Source: CADEED01 sp036677145 (GTDB lineage: Bacteria > Pseudomonadota > Gammaproteobacteria > Steroidobacterales > Steroidobacteraceae). From it: DNA of 64,000 nt. The translations under genes and the position numbers were made by a program. This document shows, piece after piece, positions 23,588 to 31,800 of this stretch (position 1 is its first letter; each line of letters opens with the position of its first letter). The notes under the pieces were generated by a model, which saw nothing but the letters and a program-made list of their open reading frames with translations, was not told where the DNA came from and made no database searches. Location of the stretch: positions 1 to 64,000 of the forward strand of contig JAKFFF010000096.1 in assembly GCA_036677145.1 (NCBI GenBank), written 5' to 3'.

Positions 23588-24646
23588 ATGAAACCGATCG
23601 CGTTGTTGGGCATGGTCGCGGCGCTCGGGGCAGCGCCCGTGTTCTCCCAGGACTGGATCCCGCTCCAGGACGGCAAGACCCTGGCGGGCTGGAAGGCCGC
23701 CGAGCGGCCGGAATCCTGGGTGGTCGAAGACGGCGCGTTCGTCTCGCGCGGTGATCGCTCCCACCTGTTCTACGTCGGCAAGGTCGCCAAACACGATTTC
23801 CGCAACTTCGAGTTTTCCGCCGACGTGATGACCGCGCCCGGCGCGAACAGCGGCATATATGCGCACACGAAGTGGCAGGGTCCGGGCTGGCCCGCCGCGG
23901 GCTACGAATTGCAGGTCATCAACTCCAACCCGCCCGCCGAAAAGATGAACGGCTACATCGAGTACAAGATGACGGGCAGCGTTTACGCCGTGCGTAATGC
24001 TTACGCGGCGCCCGCGAAAGACAACGAGTGGTTCAATTACCGCATCCGCGTCGTCGGCAAGACCATCCAGACTTTCATCGACGACAAACTCATCAGCGAA
24101 TACGCGGAGCCCGCGAATGCGTTTCGCGCGAGCGACAAGCAGGGCAGGTACCTCGGTTCCGGCACCTTCGCGTTGCAAGCCCATGATCCGGGCAGCGTCG
24201 TGAAATACCGCAACATGAAGGTGAAGATCCTGCCCGATGACGCGCCACCGCCGGCCGGTCTCGTGCCGCTGGCGGATCGGGAACTCGACGAACTCGTCAC
24301 CCAGGCGTCGAACGACAACATTCCGCTGATCGATCTGGGTCTTGCGCCGCCGGCGGGAGACACGACTGCGTTCTGGAGCGACGTGCGCCGTCACGGCGTG
24401 CTGCCAGGCAGCGAACTGTCGCGCGACGCGCTGACTAACTACCCGGGCACGGTCGTCGTGATCGTCGACCGGGACAAGGCGCCCGACGTCGCATTGCTCA
24501 AGGGCGCGAAGGCCGCGGGCGCAAAGGTGGCATTCAGTTCCGGCGGTGTTACCGCGATCGACCCAGCGCGATTGAAGGTCCGGCTCCAGGCCATCAAGGC
24601 CGCGGGGCTGGACTGGAAGGATTTCTGGGTGCCGGGCAAGAGCTGA
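23588..24646 (+). CDS. DUF1080 (3-keto-disaccharide hydrolase-like) exported protein with extra C-terminal domain
   Basis: 352 residues. Residues 1-21 are a signal peptide (MKPIALLGMVAALGAAPVFSQ). Residues ~22-215 are a DUF1080 jelly-roll related to laminarinase-like and 3-keto-glucoside-hydrolase domains: WIPLQDGKTLAGWKA, FEFSADVMTAPGANSGIYAHT, GYELQVINS. Residues ~235-352 form a separate alpha/beta-looking domain (IPLIDLGLAPPAGDTTAFWSD, YPGTVVVIVDRDKAPDVALLK, VRLQAIKAAGLDWKDFWVPG) that I do not recognise. ATG 23588 is preferred over GTG 23576. It could be co-transcribed with greA and with the TPR gene 5 bp downstream. Confidence 0.78.
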   Translation: MKPIALLGMVAALGAAPVFSQDWIPLQDGKTLAGWKAAERPESWVVEDGAFVSRGDRSHLFYVGKVAKHDFRNFEFSADVMTAPGANSGIYAHTKWQGPGWPAAGYELQVINSNPPAEKMNGYIEYKMTGSVYAVRNAYAAPAKDNEWFNYRIRVVGKTIQTFIDDKLISEYAEPANAFRASDKQGRYLGSGTFALQAHDPGSVVKYRNMKVKILPDDAPPPAGLVPLADRELDELVTQASNDNIPLIDLGLAPPAGDTTAFWSDVRRHGVLPGSELSRDALTNYPGTVVVIVDRDKAPDVALLKGAKAAGAKVAFSSGGVTAIDPARLKVRLQAIKAAGLDWKDFWVPGKS

Positions 24647-24651
24647 GCGCC

Positions 24652-25629
24652 GTGCACAGGCCAATCCCGATTCTGGCGGTCCTCTGCGCCGCGTTGTTTG
24701 TCGTGGCCCCGCCGGCCCGGGCCTGCATCAACACGTTCGAGCCCGAGCTGCTTTACTCGCTGGAGCAGAGTGACCCGGTTGCGGCCGGGGAAATCCTGCG
24801 GCGGCTCCAGAACGCCCACGCCACGAAGCCCACGCTCGAAAACAGCAACGATCTCGGCGTCGCGCTCGTGCTCGCCGGCAAGATTGACGAGGCCATCGAG
24901 CTGTTTCGCGCCACGGAAAAGAAGTTTCCCGGCAATGCGCGAGTCGCGGGGAATCTCGGCTCAGCGCTCGAACTCAAGGGCGAGAATGAGGAGGCGCTCA
25001 AGTGGATCCGCGAAGGCGTGATCCGCGATGTCAGTGGGCACAAGGGATCCGAATGGCTGCATGAGCGCATCCTCAAGGCGAAGGTCGCGCTGGCGGAGAA
25101 TCCTCGCTGGTTCGACAAGGACAGCGTGCTGATGCTCGATTTCGGCAACGGCGACGTGCCGGTCGCCCCGGAAATCCTGCCGATCGAAAAGGGCAAGCTG
25201 AAGGGCGCCCAGGATCTGCTGCGGCAGATCGACTATCAACTGCTGGAGCGCACGAAATTCTTCAAGCCGCCGGATGCCGCGATCGGGGATCTGTATGCGT
25301 CGGGCGGCGATCTCGCGATTGCGTCGGGACTGAGCCTGCTCGATGACGGAACCGAGGATGCGAAGCGCTATTACGAGAGCGCGTTGCTTTACGGTGCGCC
25401 GCATGCGGAGCGGATCCGAAAGCGGCTCGCTCGCTACGAAGCGGACCTGGCGGCGTTGCCGCCGCCGAAGCCGAAAGTAGAAGTGGAAGAGGTCGCCGAG
25501 TACCCGGCGGCGGCGGAATCCCTCAAATCCAGCGGGCGCCTGTTCTGGTACTTCGTGCTGGGCTCGTTCGTGCTCGCCATCGGCGGAATCGTCGCGCACA
25601 TGATGCGTCGACGGCGCATCGGCGGATGA
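24652..25629 (+). CDS. TPR-repeat membrane-anchored protein
   Basis: 325 residues from a GTG 5 bp after the DUF1080 gene. Signal peptide MHRPIPILAVLCAALFVVAPPARA, then TPR-like helical repeats at ~45-125 (LGVALVLAGKIDEAIELFRATEKKFPGN, NLGSALELKGENEEALKWIREG). The middle region is not assigned. A C-terminal membrane helix (FWYFVLGSFVLAIGGIVAHMM, ~297-318) and basic RRRR tail anchor it with the bulk outside the cytoplasm. Function unknown; probably a scaffold. Its TGA abuts the stop of the next minus-strand gene with no base between. Confidence 0.72.
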   Translation: MHRPIPILAVLCAALFVVAPPARACINTFEPELLYSLEQSDPVAAGEILRRLQNAHATKPTLENSNDLGVALVLAGKIDEAIELFRATEKKFPGNARVAGNLGSALELKGENEEALKWIREGVIRDVSGHKGSEWLHERILKAKVALAENPRWFDKDSVLMLDFGNGDVPVAPEILPIEKGKLKGAQDLLRQIDYQLLERTKFFKPPDAAIGDLYASGGDLAIASGLSLLDDGTEDAKRYYESALLYGAPHAERIRKRLARYEADLAALPPPKPKVEVEEVAEYPAAAESLKSSGRLFWYFVLGSFVLAIGGIVAHMMRRRRIGG

Positions 25630-28281
25630 TCAGGAGACGCGGACGATCTCCAGGCTCGGTCCGCCGGTAAGCGGCGCGGCGCCGCGCATGGTGCGCAGCA
25701 GTTCGTGTGTTTCGTGGGAAGGCATCGGCTTCGAGAAGAAATATCCTTGACCCGTCGCGCAGCCGAGCGCGAGCAGTTGTGAGGCGTGTTCGCGCGTCTC
25801 GATGCCTTCGGCGACTGTTCCGAGGTGCAGGCTCTGCGCCATGCTGATGATGGCGCGCACGATCGCCGCGTCATTGCGATCGACGTTCATGTCGCGCACG
25901 AAGGTGCGGTCGATCTTGAGGTAATCGATCGGCAGATTGCGCAAATAGGCGAGGCTCGAGTAGCCGGTGCCGAAATCATCGACCGACACACGCACGCCGA
26001 GGTCGCGCAATGCGTGCAGCTTGGTCACGTGTTGTTCGGAGTCCTGCATGGCGACGCTTTCCGTGAGCTCGACTTCGAGCTGGTGCGGCGCGATGTCGAA
26101 CTCGTGCGCGATCGCGACGATACGTTCGGGCAGGTTGGAGCGCTTGAGCTGCTTGGCGGAAACGTTCACCGCCACCGGCACGGGCTTGAGCCCCGCACGC
26201 TGCCAGGCTGCGATCTGGCGCGCGACGTTGCGGATGACACATTCGCCCAGCTCGACGATCAGATCGGAAGCTTCGGCCACCTCGATGAACGCCAGCGGCG
26301 GCACCGAGCCGTGGCGCGGGTCGTTCCAGCGCGCGAGCGCTTCGAAACTCACCAGGCGACCACTGCGGATATCTACGATCGGCTGCAGCTGGATTTCGAT
26401 GGCGTCGCGGTTGACCGCGCTGCGCAGGTCCTGCTCGAGCGCGAGGCGCGTATGCACGCGCTTGTTCATTGCCGCGTCGAACATCTGCACGTTGTCGCGT
26501 CCGCGGGCCTTGGCTTCGTACAACGCGATGTCCGCCGAACGCAGCAGTTCGCTCATCGTCATTGCATCGCGCGGGTACACGGACATGCCGATGCTCGTCG
26601 TGGCGGAGTAGGTCGCCTCTCCGAGGCGCACTGGTTTCTTGAGTGCGGCGGCGACGCGTTCCGCGATCGCGGCGCTGTCGGGTTCGAGTCCATAGTGGCG
26701 CGTCACGACGAGGAATTCGTCTCCGCCCATGCGCACCACGAGATCCGGGCTCGCGATCGAATCGCGCAGACGGCGTGCGACCGAACGTAGATAGTCGTCG
26801 CCGATCGAGTGCCCGCGCGAATCGTTGATGTTCTTGAAGTTGTCGCAGTCGATGTACAGGATCGACAGCGAATCTCCGCGGCGCGCGGCCTCATCGATCA
26901 GGCGCGGCAGTTCCTCGTTGAGGAACGTGCGGTTCGGCAGCCCCGTGAGTGCGTCGTGCGTGGCGAGATGCTGCAGGGACAGCTGGTGCTCCTGCGCACG
27001 CCGCTCCGCTTCGCGCCGGTGCGATATGTCCTGCAACAGCATGGCGTGCACGCGGCCCGTGCCCGGTTCCAGATCCGCGATGGAGAACTCGACGTCCCGC
27101 CGCTGTTCGTCGGTGCGGATGATCTGCGCCGGGCGGGTGTTCGCGGCTTCGTTGAGTGCATTACCCGGCTCGAGCGAGACCGGCGTGTCGAAAATCGTCG
27201 CGACGTCGCGGCGTCGCAGCTCGTCGAGTGACGCGCCGACCAGCCGTTGCGCCTGCGAGTTCGCGTCCAGGACGCGGCGCGACGTCGGATCGAACAGCAC
27301 GATTCCGGAGGCGGCGCGGTCGAAGATGGCGCGGTAGCGGGTTTCGTTCGTCGCGGCGAGCGCGGCGGCGCGTTTGAGCCGGCCGCTGTAAACGTGCCAG
27401 GCGGCGACCACGATGCTCACCAGCAGCGCGACCCAGCCGACGAGGTAGCGGACACCCTTTTGGCCGCTCTGCATGACGGAGCGCGGCATCGTCGTGGACA
27501 TCACGGCGAGCGGGTGATTGTCGATGGTATCGAGTCGCAGCTGGCCTTCGATTATGGTGTCGGACCGACGCAGGATGCGGCGGCCATCAGGCGCGACGAG
27601 CAGCTCCGATTTCTCCGCGGCTCCCAATCGGTCGTCGATCAGCGAGAAATTCACGGCGAGCTGGGTATCGGCCCCGATGTTGGCGATTTCGGGATTACCG
27701 ATGCGGCGCGCGAACACCAGGATGCCGTTGGACGGACCGCTGCGGTCGGTGTGCAGCACTGTGTTGGCGGAAATGACATGTGGGACGCCGTTGATCTGCA
27801 CCAGTCGCAGCGTGCCTTCCTGGTCGACCACCGTGCGCACCACCGGCGTGAGGCTTTGGATTGCAGTCACCACCGGTGCGCTCGCCGGGGTTTGATAACT
27901 TTCGTCGTCGGTGTCGTTCTCGAACGAGGAGAGTAGCTTGCCCTTCGGATCGAGCACCCACACCAGGTCGACGTTCACTTCGTCGAGACCAGCCTCGGAG
28001 AAGTTCTCATATTCGAATTTCGGGTCGAGCGTGGACGCGTACGAATACATCGCGTCCCAGCGCGCGAAATCGCGCGAGACCGTTTCGATCTCGGTATTTT
28101 TCGAGACCAGCGCCTTGCGCATGACCTCGATGCTGCGCGAGGCCTCGTTCTGCTCGATATTCTCGAACTTGCGGAGAATGAGGTATCGGGACGCTGCCCA
28201 GGTTCCAAATACAACCAGCGCGGCGGCTAGATAGACTGCTACCGCCTCGCGCCCAAACGAACGTGTGTCCTGAGCCGCCAT
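25630..28281 (-). CDS. CHASE4-PAS-GGDEF-EAL cyclic-di-GMP signalling protein
   Basis: 883 residues. TM1 ~13-32, a periplasmic CHASE4 sensor with signature DFARWDAMYSYA (~72-83), TM2 ~287-307. A PAS domain (YRAIFDRAASGIVLFDPTSRRVLDANSQAQRLVG) precedes GGDEF, whose motif GGDEF (residues ~519-523) is intact. The EAL domain has catalytic E647 in SFEALARWND, the loop DDFGTGYSSLAYL and EGIET. Both cyclase and phosphodiesterase signatures are present. The RxxD inhibitory site just before GGDEF is missing its Arg (ASPD), so product inhibition is probably absent. Stand-alone gene between the TPR gene and yhbY. Confidence 0.92.
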   Translation of the reverse strand: MAAQDTRSFGREAVAVYLAAALVVFGTWAASRYLILRKFENIEQNEASRSIEVMRKALVSKNTEIETVSRDFARWDAMYSYASTLDPKFEYENFSEAGLDEVNVDLVWVLDPKGKLLSSFENDTDDESYQTPASAPVVTAIQSLTPVVRTVVDQEGTLRLVQINGVPHVISANTVLHTDRSGPSNGILVFARRIGNPEIANIGADTQLAVNFSLIDDRLGAAEKSELLVAPDGRRILRRSDTIIEGQLRLDTIDNHPLAVMSTTMPRSVMQSGQKGVRYLVGWVALLVSIVVAAWHVYSGRLKRAAALAATNETRYRAIFDRAASGIVLFDPTSRRVLDANSQAQRLVGASLDELRRRDVATIFDTPVSLEPGNALNEAANTRPAQIIRTDEQRRDVEFSIADLEPGTGRVHAMLLQDISHRREAERRAQEHQLSLQHLATHDALTGLPNRTFLNEELPRLIDEAARRGDSLSILYIDCDNFKNINDSRGHSIGDDYLRSVARRLRDSIASPDLVVRMGGDEFLVVTRHYGLEPDSAAIAERVAAALKKPVRLGEATYSATTSIGMSVYPRDAMTMSELLRSADIALYEAKARGRDNVQMFDAAMNKRVHTRLALEQDLRSAVNRDAIEIQLQPIVDIRSGRLVSFEALARWNDPRHGSVPPLAFIEVAEASDLIVELGECVIRNVARQIAAWQRAGLKPVPVAVNVSAKQLKRSNLPERIVAIAHEFDIAPHQLEVELTESVAMQDSEQHVTKLHALRDLGVRVSVDDFGTGYSSLAYLRNLPIDYLKIDRTFVRDMNVDRNDAAIVRAIISMAQSLHLGTVAEGIETREHASQLLALGCATGQGYFFSKPMPSHETHELLRTMRGAAPLTGGPSLEIVRVS

Positions 28282-28379
28282 GTGTCCCTGATATACGACT
28301 TATTCCAGCAACTTACCACTGGAACTTCGGCAGTGATTTCCGTGGGGCGATCCTCGCCCGCACTTATGAAATCGGCCAG

Positions 28380-28402
28380 TGACGCAGACTCTTTATGCGT
28401 CA
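28380..28402 (-). terminator. inverted repeat at the yhbY 3' end
   Basis: TGACGCA and TGCGTCA form a perfect 7 bp stem with a 9-nt loop that contains the yhbY stop codon. No U tract follows in the minus direction, so termination by it is uncertain. Confidence 0.25.
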
Positions 28403-28692
28403 GGGATCACAATTCCGGGGCGGTCATTCCGGCGTTTGTAGTAGAGGGCTGTATGCCCGATCTTTTGCACCAGAACGCTCTCGGTCGAGGTGGCTAGATT
28501 GGCGAGACCCGCATCACGTTCTACCCGTTCGGCACCGCGATATTTCACCTTGATGAGCTCGTGGTCGTGGAGTGCGCGGCGTGCCTCCGCGATGACTGCA
28601 GGGGTGACTCCCGCCGATCCGATCATCAGCACGGGATTGAGCACGTGGCCGAGACCGCGTAAATACTTGCGTTGCCGTTCGGTGAGTTCCAT
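28393..28692 (-). CDS. yhbY: Ribosome assembly RNA-binding protein YhbY (CRM domain)
   Basis: 99 residues from ATG 28692, giving the family start ELTERQRKYLRGLGHVLNPVLMIG. The single CRM domain has the GxxG RNA-binding loop region (IGSAGVTPAVIAEARRALHDHELIKVKY) and closes with VQKIGHTALYYKRR. It associates with pre-50S particles. An open extension upstream to 28830 has no homology and is rejected. In E. coli and Pseudomonas it is divergent from rlmE-ftsH; here it is divergent from ftsH directly, rlmE being absent. The 290 bp up to ftsH hold the divergent promoters only. Confidence 0.93.
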   Translation of the reverse strand: MELTERQRKYLRGLGHVLNPVLMIGSAGVTPAVIAEARRALHDHELIKVKYRGAERVERDAGLANLATSTESVLVQKIGHTALYYKRRNDRPGIVIPDA

Positions 28693-28897
28693 GGGGCGCA
28701 TTGTAAGGGGCGCCCCGCGGCGCGGGTGGCGCCGAATATGAGGTCGTGAATCCATCGTTTTCGCCCGATTTCCCATGCAAGGGTTGAAACCAATGGACCC
28801 GGGCCTCATCAAAACGACCCAGGATGCCAACTTCGAGAAATTGACTGATTCGGCATCCGAGCCTCACCTCACACAGCCCACCCACGCAGTTCTGAGC

Positions 28898-28925
28898 TTT
28901 ACCTGCTGGCGAGTGGTTTTAGGAT
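28898..28925 (+). promoter_or_regulatory. possible ftsH promoter
   Basis: TTTACC (28898-28903) and TAGGAT (28920-28925) are 16 bp apart, a moderate sigma-70-like pair 58 bp upstream of the ftsH start in the divergent yhbY-ftsH region. Confidence 0.3.
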
Positions 28926-28982
28926 GGTGTAGCGTGCCCTGGAACCTGCATGCCGGGCTGGTCGCTCCGCGAGGGTAAACCT

Positions 28983-30905
28983 TTGAATGATCTGACGAAA
29001 AATATCCTGCTTTGGGTCGTGATCGTGATGGTGATGGTGGTGGTTTTCAGCCGCTACGTGCCCACCGGGACGGAACCCACGCAGGTGTCCTATTCGGCCG
29101 TACTCGAAGACGTGCGCAATGGCCGCGTCGATTCGGTGACGCTCCGTGGCGATGAGATCCTCGGACTTCGCAAGGACAAGACCCGATTCAAGGCTTACAA
29201 CCCTGAAACCGACAACACGAGTCTGATCGGGACGCTCGACAAGGCGCGCATCGAATTCAAGGGTGAGCCGCCGAAGCAGCCTAATTTCCTCATGCAGCTG
29301 CTGTTGCAGCTCGCGCCTGCGCTGCTGCTGATCCTCGTTTTCGTCTACATGCTGCGCCAGATGCAGGGCTCGGCCGGTGGCCGCGGAGCCATGTCCTTCG
29401 GCAAGAGCCGCGCAAGGCTGCTCGGCGAGGACCAGGTCAATGTCACGTTCGCGGACGTCGCGGGCGTGGACGAAGCCAAGCAGGAAGTGGGCGAAATCGT
29501 CGACTTCCTCAAGGACCCATCCAAGTTTCAGAAGTTAGGCGGCAAGATTCCCAAGGGCGTCCTCATGGTCGGCTCGCCCGGTACCGGCAAGACTCTGCTG
29601 GCGCGCGCCATCGCCGGCGAAGCGAAAGTGCCGTTCTTCACTATCTCGGGCTCCGACTTCGTGGAAATGTTCGTCGGCGTCGGCGCATCGCGCGTGCGCG
29701 ACATGTTCGAGCAGGCGAAGAAACACGCGCCCTGCATCATCTTCATCGATGAAATCGACGCGGTCGGCCGCCATCGCGGCGCGGGCCTCGGCGGCGGTCA
29801 CGATGAGCGCGAACAAACGCTGAACCAGCTGCTGGTCGAGATGGACGGCTTCGAAGGCAACGAAGGCATCATCGTCATCGCCGCCACGAACCGGCCTGAC
29901 GTGCTCGATCCGGCGCTGCTGCGCCCGGGCCGCTTCGATCGCCAGGTCGTGGTGCCGCTGCCCGACGTGCGTGGCCGCGAGCAGATCCTGCGCGTTCACA
30001 TGCGCAAGGTGCCGCTGGGAGACGACGTGAAGCCCGCGTACATCGCGCGAGGCACGCCCGGATTCTCCGGTGCTGATCTCGCGAATCTCGTCAACGAAGC
30101 GGCGCTGTTCGCGGCCCGCGCGAACAAACGCATCGTCGGCATGGACGAATTCGAACGCGCGAAGGACAAGATCTACATGGGCGCGGAGCGTCGCTCCCTG
30201 GTCATGTCCGACCAGGAAAAGAAGATGACGGCGTATCACGAGGCCGGTCACGCCATCGTCGGCTTCGTCGTGCCCGAGCATGACCCGGTGTACAAGGTCA
30301 CCATCATTCCGCGCGGTCGCGCGCTGGGACTCACCTGGTATCTGCCGGAAGGCGATCGCTACAGCACCAGCAAGCGGCGCCTCGAGAGCAAGATTTCGTC
30401 GGCCTTCGGTGGCCGCATCGCCGAGGAACTGATCTTCGGCGCCGACGGAATCACGACCGGAGCGTCCAGCGACATCGAACATGCGACGGATCTGGCGCGC
30501 AACATGGTCACCAAGTGGGGCCTGTCGGAGCGCCTGGGACCTCTCAGCTATTCTGAAGAGGACGGCGAGGTATTCCTCGGCCGTCAGATGACTCAGCACA
30601 AGCAGGTCTCGGACGAAACCGCGCACACGATCGACGAGGAAATTCGTCGTCTCATCGACTTGAACTACAAGCGCGCGAAGGAAATTCTCGAGTCGAACCT
30701 CGACAAGCTGCATGCCATGGCCGAAGCGCTCGTCAAGTACGAAACCATCGACGAGACGCAGATCAAGGACATCATGGCCGGCAAGACACCGAAGCCTCCC
30801 GCGGATTGGGACGATTCGGTCGGCAGTCCGTCGCCGCCCAAGCGTGCGGAAGGTGAATCCGAGGGTGGCGGTAGCACCATCGGTACGCCCGCCGGGCAGC
30901 ACTGA
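28983..30905 (+). CDS. ftsH: ATP-dependent zinc metalloprotease FtsH
   Basis: 640 residues from TTG 28983, with GAGGGT 7 nt upstream; the N-terminus NDLTKNILLWVVIVMVMVVVF is TM1. A periplasmic domain (~28-100) and TM2 (LLLQLAPALLLILVFVYML) follow. The AAA+ module has Walker A GSPGTGKT, Walker B IIFIDEIDAVG and the second region of homology RPDVLDPALLRPGRFDR. The protease domain has the zinc site HEAGH. It degrades SecY, LpxC, sigma-32 and other unstable proteins. A Gly/Ser-rich C-terminal tail ends the protein. folP follows after 37 bp. Confidence 0.98.
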   Translation: MNDLTKNILLWVVIVMVMVVVFSRYVPTGTEPTQVSYSAVLEDVRNGRVDSVTLRGDEILGLRKDKTRFKAYNPETDNTSLIGTLDKARIEFKGEPPKQPNFLMQLLLQLAPALLLILVFVYMLRQMQGSAGGRGAMSFGKSRARLLGEDQVNVTFADVAGVDEAKQEVGEIVDFLKDPSKFQKLGGKIPKGVLMVGSPGTGKTLLARAIAGEAKVPFFTISGSDFVEMFVGVGASRVRDMFEQAKKHAPCIIFIDEIDAVGRHRGAGLGGGHDEREQTLNQLLVEMDGFEGNEGIIVIAATNRPDVLDPALLRPGRFDRQVVVPLPDVRGREQILRVHMRKVPLGDDVKPAYIARGTPGFSGADLANLVNEAALFAARANKRIVGMDEFERAKDKIYMGAERRSLVMSDQEKKMTAYHEAGHAIVGFVVPEHDPVYKVTIIPRGRALGLTWYLPEGDRYSTSKRRLESKISSAFGGRIAEELIFGADGITTGASSDIEHATDLARNMVTKWGLSERLGPLSYSEEDGEVFLGRQMTQHKQVSDETAHTIDEEIRRLIDLNYKRAKEILESNLDKLHAMAEALVKYETIDETQIKDIMAGKTPKPPADWDDSVGSPSPPKRAEGESEGGGSTIGTPAGQH

Positions 30906-30942
30906 GAACGCGCAGCCTCCAGTCAGTCGACGGACGTCTGCG

Positions 30943-31800
30943 ATGAGCACGGCACACTGGCAGTGCCGGGATCGGATTCTCGATCTCGGCACGCCCGTCG
31001 TGATGGGCGTTCTCAACGTCACGCCCGATTCCTTTTCCGACGGCGGCAAATTCCTCGCGCGCGATGCGGCGCTCGAGCAGGCGCGACGCATGATCTCCGA
31101 AGGCGCCGTAATCATCGATATCGGTGGTGAGTCCACGCGGCCCGGCGCCGCGCCGGCCGAGACCGCTGAAGAACTCTCGCGCGTCATTCCGATCGTCGAA
31201 ACTTTGCGTCGTGAGTTCGCGGCCACTTACATCTCAGTCGACACCAGCAAGGCCGAGGTCATGCGCACGGCGATCGCCGCGGGCGCCGACATCATCAACG
31301 ACGTGCGGGCGTTGATGGAGCCTGGCGCTCTGTCCGTGGCGGCGGCGAGCGGCGCCGGCGTGTGCCTCATGCACATGAAGGGCGAGCCGCGCACGATGCA
31401 GGACGCGCCGACTTACGATGATGCGGTGGGGGAGGTGAGCGCCTTTCTCGCCGAGCGGATCGCGGCGGCGCGCGCGGCCGGAATCGACGCGGCCCGCATC
31501 TGCGTGGATCCGGGTTTCGGATTCGGCAAGCGCACGCGCGACAATCTCGCGTTGCTCAAACATCTCGGCGACATGTCCTCGTTAGGAGTGGCGCTGGCGG
31601 TCGGACTGTCGCGCAAATCCATGCTGGCGAAGCTCACCGGCCGTGCGCTCGACGATCGGCTGGCGGGTAGCGTGGCCCTGGCCGCCATTGCGGTTCTCAA
31701 CGGAGCGCGTATCGTGCGCGCCCACGATGTGGCCGCGACCGTCGACGCAGTACGTGTCGCCGCGGCAGTGGCGCAGGGAGCGGATTTCGATGCCTCGTAA
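30943..31800 (+). CDS. folP: Dihydropteroate synthase
   Basis: 285 residues from ATG 30943. It joins para-aminobenzoate to dihydropterin pyrophosphate in folate synthesis and is the sulfonamide target. Motifs: VMGVLNVTPDSFSDGGKF (first signature), IIDIGGESTRPGA (second signature), then ISVDTSKAEV, INDVRAL, LMHMKGEPRTMQ and a C-terminal VRAHDVAATVDAVRVA. It sits between ftsH and glmM as in most gammaproteobacteria and overlaps the glmM start by 11 bp. Confidence 0.97.
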   Translation: MSTAHWQCRDRILDLGTPVVMGVLNVTPDSFSDGGKFLARDAALEQARRMISEGAVIIDIGGESTRPGAAPAETAEELSRVIPIVETLRREFAATYISVDTSKAEVMRTAIAAGADIINDVRALMEPGALSVAAASGAGVCLMHMKGEPRTMQDAPTYDDAVGEVSAFLAERIAAARAAGIDAARICVDPGFGFGKRTRDNLALLKHLGDMSSLGVALAVGLSRKSMLAKLTGRALDDRLAGSVALAAIAVLNGARIVRAHDVAATVDAVRVAAAVAQGADFDAS

